Source of the DNA: Candidatus Gastranaerophilales bacterium
GTDB taxonomy: Bacteria > Cyanobacteriota > Vampirovibrionia > Gastranaerophilales > Gastranaerophilaceae
Length of the DNA: 25,680 nt
Reading direction: 5' to 3'
NCBI GenBank assembly: GCA_910587055.1
Contig: CAJUKY010000024.1
Location: 1-25,680, forward strand
Part shown: one piece after another, positions 8,283-14,968 of the stretch
Position numbering within the stretch: the stretch's first letter is position 1
Layout: each line of letters begins with the position of its first letter
The notes under the pieces: generated by a model
Database searches by the model: none
The model's input: only the letters and a program-made list of their open reading frames with translations
What the model was told of the DNA's origin: nothing
Program-made: the position numbers and the translations under genes

Positions 8283-9803
8283 ATGGTAGTAAAGGTTTTA
8301 AGCGCCGCTACTATCGGGCTGGATGTATTTAGGATTGAAGTTGAAGTTGATATTACAAATTCTCTGCCGCAAATTGCAATAATAGGGCTGGGGGATGCTG
8401 CAATATCAGAAGCTAAGGAAAGATTAAAACTTGCGATTAAAAATTCGGGGTTTGAATTTCCTTCTACAAAGGTTGTTATCAATTTAGCTCCTGCTGATCT
8501 TAAAAAAGAGGGTGCAGCGTATGACCTTAGTATGGCTGTCGGGATTTTAACAAAAGAAGGGGTTATAAAAGATGAGCCTCAAAATATTGCATTTCTCGGA
8601 GAATTATCGCTTGATGGCAGTATCAAGCCTGTAAACGGGGTTTTGCCTATTGTGTTCGGGCTTAAAAATTTAGGTATAAATAAGGTTATAATTCCCTATG
8701 ATAATCTTAAAGAGGCAAGTTTTGCAGATGATATTGAAATTTTAGGGGCAAGAAATTTAAACGAAATTGTTCTGCATTTAAATGAAGATATGCCCCTCAG
8801 TACCATAAAACAGAATGTTGATGATTTTATTTCGGGGAATACTGAATATCAGGCGGATTTTAAATATATTAAGGGGCAAAAATTTGCAAAACGCGCGCTT
8901 GAAATAGCGGCTGCAGGCGGACATAATGTTTTAATGTCGGGAAGCCCCGGGAGCGGCAAGACCCTTCTTGCACATGCTTTTCCGTCAATTCTGCCTCCTT
9001 TAACAAAAGAAGAAGCCATTGAAATTACAAAAATTTACTCTGTTGCAGGGCTTTTAGACCGCAATAATCCCTTAATCTGCGAAAGACCTATAAGAGCGCC
9101 GCATCATAGTGCTTCTGCCGTTGGAATTATAGGCGGAGGCTCTAATCCAAAACCCGGAGAAATTACCCTTGCACACAGAGGGGTTTTATTTTTAGATGAA
9201 ATGCCGGAGTTTCCGCGTGCTGTGCTTGAAGTATTGAGACAGCCTGTTGAAGATAATGAAGTTACAATTTCGCGCGCGCAGATGAGTATAAAATACCCTG
9301 CAAATTTTATATTGCTCGGGGCGATGAATCCCTGTCCGTGCGGGTATTTTGGGGATAAAAAAATTGATTGTAAATGCAGTGAATTTCAAATCAACAGATA
9401 CAGAAATAAACTCTCGGGGCCGCTATTAGATAGAATTGACATACATATAGATGTTGCAAGGCTTGATGCGGATGAGCTTTTAGAGCAGGAAGCAGAGGCT
9501 GAAAGTTCCGCAGAAGTTAGACGGAGAGTGGCAAAAGCACGAGAAATTCAGCTTTTGCGCTATAAAAATGAAGGCATTTTTACAAATTCAGAGCTAAATC
9601 CGAAATTAATCAAAAAATATTGTAAAATTACTCCCGATGTTAAGAAAATGCTTGAGAGCGCCTTAAAAACATTTAATCTTTCCGCGAGAGGATATGACAG
9701 AATTTTAAAGATTTCAAGAACAATAGCGGATTTAGAGGGTGCCTGTGATATTGCAGTATCTCATCTTGCTCAGGCTCTGCAATTTCGGGGTTATGGTGTA
9801 TAA
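8283..9803 (+). CDS. comM: YifB/ComM-family Mg-chelatase-like AAA+ ATPase
   Basis: A 506-residue member of the YifB/ComM family. In naturally transformable bacteria ComM is a hexameric helicase that drives branch migration of incoming DNA during recombination. The N-terminal region (about 1-170) has the ribosomal-S5/Lon-like fold of the family, starting VVKVLSAATIGLDVFRIEVE and containing LPQIAIIGLGDAAISEAKER. The AAA+ core has Walker A GSPGSGKT (220-227), D305-E306 as Walker B in LFLDEMPEF, and the arginine-containing GPLLDRIDIHIDV. A four-cysteine motif, NPCPCGYFGDKKIDCKC, is typical of the family. The C-terminal Mg-chelatase domain ends with ARGYDRILKISRTIADLEG. Length is normal. No ribosome binding site is obvious before ATG 8283. 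Whether this organism takes up DNA cannot be judged: no other competence gene is present. Confidence 0.92.
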   Translation: MVVKVLSAATIGLDVFRIEVEVDITNSLPQIAIIGLGDAAISEAKERLKLAIKNSGFEFPSTKVVINLAPADLKKEGAAYDLSMAVGILTKEGVIKDEPQNIAFLGELSLDGSIKPVNGVLPIVFGLKNLGINKVIIPYDNLKEASFADDIEILGARNLNEIVLHLNEDMPLSTIKQNVDDFISGNTEYQADFKYIKGQKFAKRALEIAAAGGHNVLMSGSPGSGKTLLAHAFPSILPPLTKEEAIEITKIYSVAGLLDRNNPLICERPIRAPHHSASAVGIIGGGSNPKPGEITLAHRGVLFLDEMPEFPRAVLEVLRQPVEDNEVTISRAQMSIKYPANFILLGAMNPCPCGYFGDKKIDCKCSEFQINRYRNKLSGPLLDRIDIHIDVARLDADELLEQEAEAESSAEVRRRVAKAREIQLLRYKNEGIFTNSELNPKLIKKYCKITPDVKKMLESALKTFNLSARGYDRILKISRTIADLEGACDIAVSHLAQALQFRGYGV

Positions 9804-9818
9804 TATTAAAGCCTGCCC

Positions 9819-9847
9819 GTAATATATTTTGGCGGGTAATATATTTT
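9819..9847 (+). repeat. Tandem 12-bp direct repeat, 17-bp period, upstream of the thioredoxin promoter
   Basis: GTAATATATTTT occurs at 9819-9830 and again at 9836-9847. The flanking bases are also similar (CCCG before copy 1, CGGG overlapping the start of copy 2, CGGGG after it), so CCCG/CGGG can also pair as a small stem. The pair ends 6 bases before the candidate -35 box, a position suited to an activator, but it could also be part of a comM terminator. Confidence 0.5.
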
Positions 9848-9853
9848 CGGGGA

Positions 9854-9882
9854 ATAACAAAATTTCTCAAAATGCTTATAAT
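9854..9882 (+). promoter_or_regulatory. Candidate promoter for the thioredoxin-ccdA module
   Basis: ATAACA (9854-9859, four of six matches to TTGACA) and a perfect TATAAT (9877-9882) are 17 bases apart. The predicted start near 9889 leaves a short leader with an AAGGA ribosome binding site before ATG 9920. The -10 box overlaps the ATG at 9872, which argues against that ATG as the gene start. Confidence 0.55.
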
Positions 9883-9919
9883 TTTTCAGGTAATCATTGA
9901 AGATAAAGGAAAAATTTTT

Positions 9920-10405
9920 ATGAAAAATTGGATTATTGTATTTTTGATTTTTGCAGTACCTGTCGGGGTTTTTGCATGGCTTGAATCAAGCTCAAATAAA
10001 ACCGTTGCAAAAGAAGCCGTAAGCGCATCTTCACCTGTTGAAACCGTTGCTGAAACATCCGGGTCATCTGAAACCGTTGCAAAACATGAAGCTCCCGTAA
10101 GCCCTGTAAAGTCAAATACTTCAGGAAAACCGAGAATGTTAAAATTCTCTTCTCCCATGTGTTCTGATTGTAAAAAAGTGACAACAGAACTTGTAGGCGT
10201 TATCCCCGATTATAAAGATGCCGTTACATTTGAAGAAATTAACGTGACAGACGGTTCAAAAGAGAGCGCTGCTCTTGTAAAAGATTATAAGGTGACCGTT
10301 GTTCCCACATTAATTTTTATGAGCAAAGACGGAAAAATTGTTCATAAAGAAGAAGGTCTTTTAACGGAAAGCGAAATCAGAACTCATTTAGATACTATCA
10401 AATAA
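9920..10405 (+). CDS. Membrane-tethered thioredoxin-like protein
   Basis: A 161-residue thiol-disulfide protein held at the outer face of the inner membrane. Residues about 4-20 form an N-terminal membrane anchor (WIIVFLIFAVPVGVFAW). A low-complexity Ser/Thr/Val/Glu linker follows (about 21-70), in which the tetrapeptide ETVA occurs twice. The thioredoxin domain (about 71-161) has the active site C81-S-D-C84 in SSPMCSDCKK and the cis-proline P129 in VVPTLIF. The ATG at 9920 is preceded by AAGGA; an in-frame ATG at 9872 overlaps the promoter and is rejected. The ccdA gene follows after 76 bp, which supports a role as acceptor of electrons from the cytoplasm through CcdA, for example for reducing exported disulfides or for cytochrome c maturation. 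The exact target is not shown; no cytochrome c biogenesis gene is nearby. Confidence 0.85.
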   Translation: MKNWIIVFLIFAVPVGVFAWLESSSNKTVAKEAVSASSPVETVAETSGSSETVAKHEAPVSPVKSNTSGKPRMLKFSSPMCSDCKKVTTELVGVIPDYKDAVTFEEINVTDGSKESAALVKDYKVTVVPTLIFMSKDGKIVHKEEGLLTESEIRTHLDTIK

Positions 10406-10481
10406 CCCTGCACTCCTTTTAAAAGGGGTTTAACGGGAATTAAAATTTTTAAAAAGAAAGGTTAAAGTAAGGAAAATTCAA

Positions 10482-11207
10482 ATGGAAGAATTTATTAAAG
10501 AAATGTTATTAAAGATGCAGACAGGAGAATTTTCCTTTTTCTTTCTTTTTATTGCTTTTATCGGCGGCCTTATAGCATCATTGAGCCCCTGTTCGCTCGG
10601 GATTTTACCCATAATTGCAGCATATGTAGGCGGATATGGCGACAATAACGGCGAAAAAGCTAATATGAAAAACTTTTTGCAATTGGCATCATTTGTATTA
10701 GGTTTATCCATTGTGCTTACGGTTATCGGGGTAATTTGCGCGCTCACGGGAAGGGTGTTTGCTACTGCACTCGGGCCCTATTTTGTTTTATTTATTTCAT
10801 CTTTAATTTTGGTAATGGGTTTAAATTTGCTCGGGGTGCTTGAGCTGCCGATGCCTGTTATCGTAAAGAAAATGCCGAAATCAAAGGGCAACAGCCTGTT
10901 TTTATATCCGCTTTTAATCGGTGCACTTTTTGCACTTGCAACAACGCCATGTTCTACTCCTATTTTAGCGGGCATTATGAGTTTTGCCGTGCTTTCTAAA
11001 AATATCCCGTATGCAGCATTAATGTTATTCCTTTTTGCATTGGGACAGGGGGTAATCATAGTACTTGTGGGGCTTTCAGCTTCATTTTTAAAGAATGCCA
11101 AAAGGTTTTCAAGATTTGGAGAAATTTTACTCAAAATTTCAGGCGTGCTTTTGGTTTTATCTTCCATATTCCTTTACTATAAAGTATTTTCAAGATTTTT
11201 CCAATAA
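10482..11207 (+). CDS. ccdA: CcdA/DsbD-type transmembrane electron carrier
   Basis: An inner-membrane protein that passes electrons from cytoplasmic thioredoxin to periplasmic thiol proteins. The 241 residues contain about six transmembrane helices, as expected for CcdA rather than the larger DsbD. The two redox cysteines are visible in equivalent positions: C37 in ASLSPCSLGILP and C157 in ATTPCSTPIL. The start ATG at 10482 follows AAGGAAAA. The partner thioredoxin is encoded just upstream. A near-palindromic CCTTTTAAAAGG lies in the 76-bp gap but does not look like a strong terminator. The last 31 bases overlap the 3' end of the opposite-strand 73-residue gene. Confidence 0.92.
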   Translation: MEEFIKEMLLKMQTGEFSFFFLFIAFIGGLIASLSPCSLGILPIIAAYVGGYGDNNGEKANMKNFLQLASFVLGLSIVLTVIGVICALTGRVFATALGPYFVLFISSLILVMGLNLLGVLELPMPVIVKKMPKSKGNSLFLYPLLIGALFALATTPCSTPILAGIMSFAVLSKNIPYAALMLFLFALGQGVIIVLVGLSASFLKNAKRFSRFGEILLKISGVLLVLSSIFLYYKVFSRFFQ

Positions 11208-11398
11208 GCTCTTTTTTGTTCGCCAACTTTTTCAAGAATATAGTTGATTTTATGCTCAATAATACCTGCAAGCATAGCAAAAGGTGTTGTATCGTTTATC
11301 GGTTGTTCAATATTGTCTAATGCAATTTTTAAAACATATATAAGACAGGAAATTTCATCTATTTTGTTATATATCTTTTCTAATTTTTCATTATTCAC
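11177..11398 (-). CDS. Small helical protein of unknown function, divergent from an XRE regulator
   Basis: A 73-residue protein, predicted to be all-helical with amphipathic repeats at both ends (MNNEKLEKIYNKIDEISCLI and IIEHKINYILEKVGEQKRAY). It has no signal peptide and no recognised domain. It starts with GTG at 11398, supported by a good TAGGAG site 6-7 bases before it; a downstream ATG is not available in frame until residue 41. It overlaps the end of ccdA on the other strand by 31 bases. It is divergent from the XRE-type regulator 54 bp away, an arrangement often seen when a regulator controls its neighbour. Small helical proteins like this occur beside prophage-type regulators, but nothing here identifies it. 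It might be an antitoxin, an anti-repressor or a simple cytosolic protein. Confidence 0.62.
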   Translation of the reverse strand: MNNEKLEKIYNKIDEISCLIYVLKIALDNIEQPINDTTPFAMLAGIIEHKINYILEKVGEQKRAYWKNLENTL

Positions 11399-11412
11399 GG
11401 CTGTCTCCTAAA

Positions 11413-11442
11413 ATTTGCAATCTATTAACTAGCAAATATAAT
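11413..11442. promoter_or_regulatory. Promoter of the XRE gene with an overlapping inverted repeat (likely operator)
   Basis: On the plus strand TTTGCA (11414-11419) and TATAAT (11437-11442) are 17 bases apart and give a transcript starting near 11449, only a few bases before ATG 11453. ATTTGC (11413-11418) and GCAAAT (11432-11437) form an inverted repeat that covers the -35 and touches the -10 box. It lies between the two divergent genes, so a repressor bound here could control both. Binding by the adjacent XRE protein is inferred. Confidence 0.5.
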
Positions 11443-11452
11443 TAGATTTTAT

Positions 11453-11686
11453 ATGAAAATATCCTATATGGCAAGTCTTAATGAAAATTTTAAAAAATTA
11501 GGCAAAAATATTGCCAAATACAGAAAGGAAGCCGGTTTAACGCAAGTACGATTTGCCATTAAGCTTGAAATCACAAGAGAACATTTAAGTCATATTGAAG
11601 TGGGAATAAAACGGCCAAGTGTTGAACTTTTATTTTCAATCGCAGAAAATTTAAATATTCCTCCTTATAAATTAATGGAATTTTAA
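11453..11686 (+). CDS. XRE-family HTH transcriptional regulator
   Basis: A 77-residue DNA-binding protein that is essentially one Cro/C1-type helix-turn-helix domain. The domain runs from about residue 15 (LGKNIAKYRKEAGLTQVRFA) through the recognition helix region (ITREHLSHIEVGIKRPS) to LLFSIAENLNIPPYKLMEF. The Gly-Leu-Thr-Gln and Ser-His-Ile-Glu positions are typical. There is no effector domain, so it is either a small autoregulator, an antitoxin-like regulator or a phage-derived repressor. Two starts are possible, 11453 and 11468 (MASLNENF), and neither has a ribosome binding site; the promoter position makes 11453 a near-leaderless start. It is divergent from the 73-residue gene. The last 22 bases of its coding sequence are repeated exactly 234 bp downstream. 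Confidence 0.85.
   Translation: MKISYMASLNENFKKLGKNIAKYRKEAGLTQVRFAIKLEITREHLSHIEVGIKRPSVELLFSIAENLNIPPYKLMEF
11664..11685 (+). repeat. 22-bp direct repeat, copy 1 (inside the end of the XRE gene)
   Basis: The sequence beginning CTTATAAATTAATGG at 11664-11685 recurs without mismatch at 11898-11919. Copy 1 encodes the YKLMEF end of the XRE protein. Repeats of this length at a gene's 3' end can be attachment-site or duplication scars. Confidence 0.85.
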
Positions 11687-11723
11687 GCTTTAATAATTCA
11701 TTAATCTTTGGATTTTCTCTCCA

Positions 11724-11836
11724 TAAAATATTTTACAAGCAGGACACGGGATTCGCCCGGTCAATACTCAACCAATAAGTTCCTAGCTTATTTTACGACG
11801 CAAATTTTTAACGGTCCTTTTTTGTAAAATATTTTA
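11724..11836. other. Inverted-repeat-bounded structured element, cloverleaf-like
   Basis: A perfect 15-bp inverted repeat, TAAAATATTTTACAA (11724-11738) and its complement (11822-11836), encloses a second pairing AGGAC (11741-11745) with GTCCT (11814-11818). Inside are two small hairpins: CGGG/CCCG (11747-11759) and AATAAG/CTTATT (11774-11779 with 11787-11792, 7-base loop). The result is a closed stem with arms, in outline like a tRNA. On the minus strand the 7-base loop reads CTAGGAA and the other arm reads GGGCGAATCCC, close to a T-arm lacking two bases. It has no D-arm with GG and no proper T-loop, so it is not a working tRNA. It contains no open frame of note. It may be a degenerate tRNA, a small RNA, or a miniature mobile element; no target-site duplication directly abuts the inverted repeats. 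Confidence 0.55.
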
Positions 11837-11897
11837 TTTCAAGAAAATAACAGCTTTTTAAAACAAATAAATGCAATCTGTCAGCCAGCTAATTATA

Positions 11898-11919
11898 CTT
11901 ATAAATTAATGGAATTTTA
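11898..11919 (+). repeat. 22-bp direct repeat, copy 2
   Basis: Exact copy of 11664-11685. It even keeps the YKLMEF-stop reading (stop TAG instead of TAA), but the frame upstream of it shows no similarity to the XRE protein. It ends 11 bases before the 3' end of hisH. Together the two copies enclose 212 bp with the structured element. Confidence 0.85.
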
Positions 11920-11930
11920 GATATTTACAG

Positions 11931-12524
11931 TTATTTCAGCCAGTTTTTGAAAAATTTAATCCCTGCATTTGAGCTTTTTTCAGGATGGAATTGAACTGCC
12001 GTAATATTTTTATATTCGACACTTGCGCAAAAATCAATGTTGTAATTAGCGGATGAACTTATTATATCTTTGTTTTCAGGGCGCACATAATAAGAATTTA
12101 CAAAATAAAAATAATCATCCGATAAATAGCTGTTATTTTTTGTAGTTTGAATTTTATTCCAGCCTATCTGCGGAGTTTTGCCGATTTTAAATTTTTTTAC
12201 TTCCCCTTTAAATACGGATAACCCTTCAACTCCCGGGGCTTCTTCCGATTTTTCAAATAATACCTGCAGCCCGAGGCATATTCCTAAAAAAGTCTTGCCG
12301 TCCGATACTATATCTTGAATGAAAGATATCATATCTTTTGATTTTAATTTGGAAACTGCCTGTGCAAAATGCCCCTGTCCCGGGAAAATAATTCTGTCGG
12401 CCGATTTGATAACGGTTTTATCATCCGTTATAACATAAGGCACATCAAGAAATGTGAGCATATTGCCTAAGCTTCTCACATTTCCTGCGCCGTAATCTAT
12501 TATTGCAACTTTAGTTTTTTCCAT
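11931..12524 (-). CDS. hisH: Imidazole glycerol phosphate synthase, glutaminase subunit
   Basis: Class I glutamine amidotransferase that supplies ammonia to HisF for making imidazole glycerol phosphate and AICAR in histidine synthesis. The 197-residue length is normal. The catalytic triad is visible: C83 in GICLGLQ, and H180 and E182 in AVQFHPEKS; the oxyanion region PGQGHF and the N-terminal DYGAGN are also standard for HisH. Its partner hisF and the other his genes are not in the window. It follows the aminotransferase gene after 9 bases (ATG at 12524), with no separate ribosome binding site, so it is in the same transcript. A stand-alone HisH homologue used in another pathway is possible but less likely. 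Confidence 0.9.
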   Translation of the reverse strand: MEKTKVAIIDYGAGNVRSLGNMLTFLDVPYVITDDKTVIKSADRIIFPGQGHFAQAVSKLKSKDMISFIQDIVSDGKTFLGICLGLQVLFEKSEEAPGVEGLSVFKGEVKKFKIGKTPQIGWNKIQTTKNNSYLSDDYFYFVNSYYVRPENKDIISSSANYNIDFCASVEYKNITAVQFHPEKSSNAGIKFFKNWLK

Positions 12525-12533
12525 AATTAAAAT

Positions 12534-13793
12534 TTAGTTAAAAGTATGGCCGTCTTTGTGCATTCTTTCTATAACAGTATCAAGGTTTTCGGGTGAATCA
12601 ACAATAGAGAGCCTTACATATCCTTTTCCGTTTACGCCGAAAGCATCTCCGGGTACTGCTACAATGCCTGATTTTTCAAGCAAATCTTTACAGAATGCTT
12701 TTGCATCTCCTTTGTATCTCGGCGGAACCTGCGGCCAGAGATAGAATGTAGCTTTCGGGGTTTCAAGATTTTCCCAGCCGAGGCTTTTTAATCCTGAAAT
12801 AAATTTATCGATTTTTGCTTTTAATTTTTTATTGGCATTTTGAATATATTCTTCGCCTTCTTTAGAATTAAGAAGCTTTGCGCCCGTTAATTGAAGAGCT
12901 TTAAAAACCCCTGTATCGATTGTGGATTTTAATTTGCCGAACATTGAAACAATCTGTCTGTTTCCGCAAACCCAGCCGATACGCCAGCCTGTCATAGCAT
13001 AGGGTTTAGAGAAGCTGTGAAATTCAACTGCAACATCTTTTGCACCTTTTAGTTCAAGAATACTTACAGGTTTATCGTTTTCATCAAAATAAATTTCAGA
13101 ATAAGCATTATCGGACATTAAAATTATTTGATGTTTAATACAAAAATCAACGCATTTTTGAAGATATTCTTTTGTTGCAACGGCACCCAGCGGGTTATTG
13201 GGGTAATTTATAACAAGAGCCTTAATTTTTTCAGGGTTCAGGCCGTCTTTTTTAAGATTTTCCAAAACAAGCTCTAAATCAGGCATGTAGTTATTTTCGC
13301 GCGTCAGGGGAAGACCGTATGCAAGCCCGCCTGAAACTTTTACCATTTCGCCGTATGAAGCATATCCGGGGTCAGGGATTAGGATTATATCTTTATTTTT
13401 AATATCAGTCGAAGGATTAATCAGCTCTCTTATAAGGTTTGCGATACCTTCTTTTGAGCCTATAAGAGAAAATACTTCATCCGCTTTGATTTCAACGTTA
13501 AATCTTGTTTTCATTCTTTCAATAACAGCATCCGTAAAGAATTTTTCGCCTTTAGGGGTAGAATATGTATGAATTGAAGGGTCATCAAGGCAATTTTTTA
13601 ATGTTTCAACGGCAAATTCAGGCACCATATCAACAGGCGCGCCCATTGAAAGAGAGATGGGTTTTCTGCCTTTTTTTGTAAGTTCATCGGTAAGTTCCAG
13701 CATTCTTTGTTTTATTTGAAACATAATGTAAGTTTCAAGGTTTTGAACATAATTGTTAAAATGGTTTTTAAAATCAATTGCAGTATTTTCCAT
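12534..13793 (-). CDS. Class I/II PLP aminotransferase, LL-diaminopimelate aminotransferase-like
   Basis: A 419-residue fold-type I aminotransferase. The family residues are present: NYPNNPLG (N200 region), D228 and Y231 in MSDNAYSEIYF, the PLP lysine K263 in SFSKPYAMTGWRIGW, and the carboxylate-binding arginine in the C-terminal KGYVRLSIV. The motifs LIGSKEGIANL and IPDPGYASYGEMV resemble DapL/LL-diaminopimelate aminotransferase-like enzymes, which make LL-DAP for lysine and cell wall from tetrahydrodipicolinate. An aspartate or histidinol-phosphate aminotransferase role is an alternative, and the adjacent hisH gives some weight to a histidine role. It is therefore named only at family level. 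Its ATG at 13793 follows AAGGAAG at 10 bases. It is first in a two-gene unit with hisH and has its own promoter. Confidence 0.85.
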   Translation of the reverse strand: MENTAIDFKNHFNNYVQNLETYIMFQIKQRMLELTDELTKKGRKPISLSMGAPVDMVPEFAVETLKNCLDDPSIHTYSTPKGEKFFTDAVIERMKTRFNVEIKADEVFSLIGSKEGIANLIRELINPSTDIKNKDIILIPDPGYASYGEMVKVSGGLAYGLPLTRENNYMPDLELVLENLKKDGLNPEKIKALVINYPNNPLGAVATKEYLQKCVDFCIKHQIILMSDNAYSEIYFDENDKPVSILELKGAKDVAVEFHSFSKPYAMTGWRIGWVCGNRQIVSMFGKLKSTIDTGVFKALQLTGAKLLNSKEGEEYIQNANKKLKAKIDKFISGLKSLGWENLETPKATFYLWPQVPPRYKGDAKAFCKDLLEKSGIVAVPGDAFGVNGKGYVRLSIVDSPENLDTVIERMHKDGHTFN

Positions 13794-13843
13794 CTTGTTA
13801 ACGCTTCCTTATTTTTTCAAGCTAAACTTATCTTTACTAAAAA

Positions 13844-13871
13844 ATTATATCATACATATTTTTGCATACAA
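13844..13871 (-). promoter_or_regulatory. Promoter for the aminotransferase-hisH unit
   Basis: On the minus strand TTGTAT (13871-13866) and a perfect TATAAT (13849-13844) are 16 bases apart, giving a leader of about 45 bases that includes an AAGGAAG ribosome binding site. Confidence 0.6.
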
Positions 13872-13904
13872 TAAATACGGTTAATGCTTGATAATAAAAC
13901 AAAT

Positions 13905-14246
13905 TTACCACTTTTTAAATATAAAAAATACGGCAAGGATGATAAATATAAAACCTGTTAAATAATTCCATTTTAAACCCTCTTTTAAATAAAGAGCGGA
14001 AAATACCACAAAAACAGATAATGTAATAACTTCCTGTATCGTTTTTAATTGATATGCGCTATAAACCCCGTAGCCCAGCCTGTTTGCAGGAACCTGAAAA
14101 CAGTATTCAAAAAATGCTATTCCCCAGCTTACAAGGATAACGGCAATTAGTGCGCTGGATTTAAATTTTAGATGCCCGTACCATGCAAATGTCATAAAAA
14201 CATTTGAAATTAAAAGTAAAACTACAGGTAAAATCATCTTTAACAT
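13905..14246 (-). CDS. DUF486 (DMT-superfamily) small membrane protein
   Basis: A 113-residue inner-membrane protein with four predicted transmembrane helices. The conserved stretches NVFMTFAWYGHLKFK, SWGIAFFEYCFQVPANRLGY and QLKTIQEVITLSVFVVFSA match the DUF486 family, distant relatives of drug/metabolite transporters whose substrate is not known. Length is normal for the family. The frame starts at ATG 14246 with a second in-frame ATG three codons later; no ribosome binding site separates them. It is divergent from ferritin, with the ferritin promoter in the 75-bp gap. It ends 111 bp before the aminotransferase start and may be read separately. Confidence 0.88.
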   Translation of the reverse strand: MLKMILPVVLLLISNVFMTFAWYGHLKFKSSALIAVILVSWGIAFFEYCFQVPANRLGYGVYSAYQLKTIQEVITLSVFVVFSALYLKEGLKWNYLTGFIFIILAVFFIFKKW

Positions 14247-14277
14247 ATGAAATATTTTAAAACAAATTTTTTATAAG

Positions 14278-14286
14278 TGGTATAAT
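14278..14286 (+). promoter_or_regulatory. Extended -10 promoter of the ferritin gene
   Basis: TGGTATAAT is a consensus extended -10 element (TG, one base, TATAAT). No good -35 box is seen, which such promoters do not need. Transcription would start near 14293, giving a leader of about 30 bases with GGAG before ATG 14322. No obvious Fur-type palindrome was noticed. Confidence 0.6.
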
Positions 14287-14321
14287 TTTTGCTGTCGGTC
14301 AGGATAATTTGGAGTATAAAA

Positions 14322-14831
14322 ATGATTAATGAAAAAATGAATGCCGCATTAAATGAACAGGTAAATGCAGAATTGTATTCAGCTTATTTATATCTTTCAA
14401 TGCAGGCATATTTTCAAAAATTAAACCTTAAAGGTTTTGTAAACTGGATGAATGTTCAGGTACAGGAAGAAATGGCGCATGCAAGAGGCTTATATGATTA
14501 TATTCAAGAGCGCGGCGGTGAAATTGTTTTAGAAGCTATTGCTAAACCTGAATTAAAATGGAATTCGCCCCTGCAGGTTTTTGAAGATGTTTTAGCCCAT
14601 GAACAGCTTGTAACATCAAAAATTAATCACCTTGCAGATGTTGCGGATGAAACAAAAGACAGAGCTGCTGCACTTTTTCTTCAATGGTATATTAAAGAAC
14701 AGGTTGAAGAAGAATCAAGCGTCGGCGATGTTTTAGATACTTTAAAACTTATAAAAGCCGATTCTAATGCACTTTTGGCGCTTGATAAGGAGCTTCAAAC
14801 AAGAGTATTTAACCCGCCTGTAATAGGTTAA
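14322..14831 (+). CDS. ftnA: Bacterial non-heme ferritin
   Basis: Stores iron as ferric mineral in a 24-subunit shell and oxidises Fe(II). The 169-residue protein has the complete ferroxidase set in the numbering of E. coli FtnA: E17, E50, H53, E94 and Q127, with E49, E126 and E130 for the third iron site. It has no heme-ligand methionine pattern of bacterioferritin and lacks the N-terminal extension of Dps. The ATG at 14322 is chosen because GGAG lies 7 bases upstream; a longer reading from TTG 14289 would begin inside the promoter. It is a single-gene unit with its own extended -10 promoter and a strong terminator. Confidence 0.95.
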   Translation: MINEKMNAALNEQVNAELYSAYLYLSMQAYFQKLNLKGFVNWMNVQVQEEMAHARGLYDYIQERGGEIVLEAIAKPELKWNSPLQVFEDVLAHEQLVTSKINHLADVADETKDRAAALFLQWYIKEQVEEESSVGDVLDTLKLIKADSNALLALDKELQTRVFNPPVIG

Positions 14832-14849
14832 AATTATATTAAAATAATG

Positions 14850-14878
14850 AAACGGCGTAAAATATTGCGCCGTTTTTT
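14850..14878 (+). terminator. Rho-independent terminator after ferritin
   Basis: AAACGGCG (14850-14857) pairs perfectly with CGCCGTTT (14868-14875), a 10-base loop between, and the stem runs straight into six T (14873-14878). Confidence 0.92.
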
Positions 14879-14968
14879 AGTGCCTCAGAGCTGTTTTTGT
14901 TAATAAATTATGATAACGGATATTTTGATGTTACGATATTTATTATTAAAGTTTTTGAGGAAGTTTTG

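Noticed and set aside
9192..9389. Minus-strand frame of 65 codons inside comM
   Set aside because: It lies fully within a well-supported gene and its translation has no protein-like features; a shadow frame.
9872..9919. Longer thioredoxin protein from the ATG at 9872
   Set aside because: That ATG lies in the promoter, and the AAGGA site points to ATG 9920, which starts directly with the membrane anchor.
11741..11818. Functional tRNA on the minus strand (anticodon-like loop CTAGGAA, T-arm-like GGGCGAATCCC)
   Set aside because: Only five acceptor pairs, no D-arm with the GG pair, and a T-loop missing the TTC. Kept as a structured element, not as a tRNA gene.
11453..11930. Prophage remnant around the XRE gene
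   Set aside because: No phage structural, lysis or integrase gene nearby. The direct repeats are noted, but a prophage is not supported.
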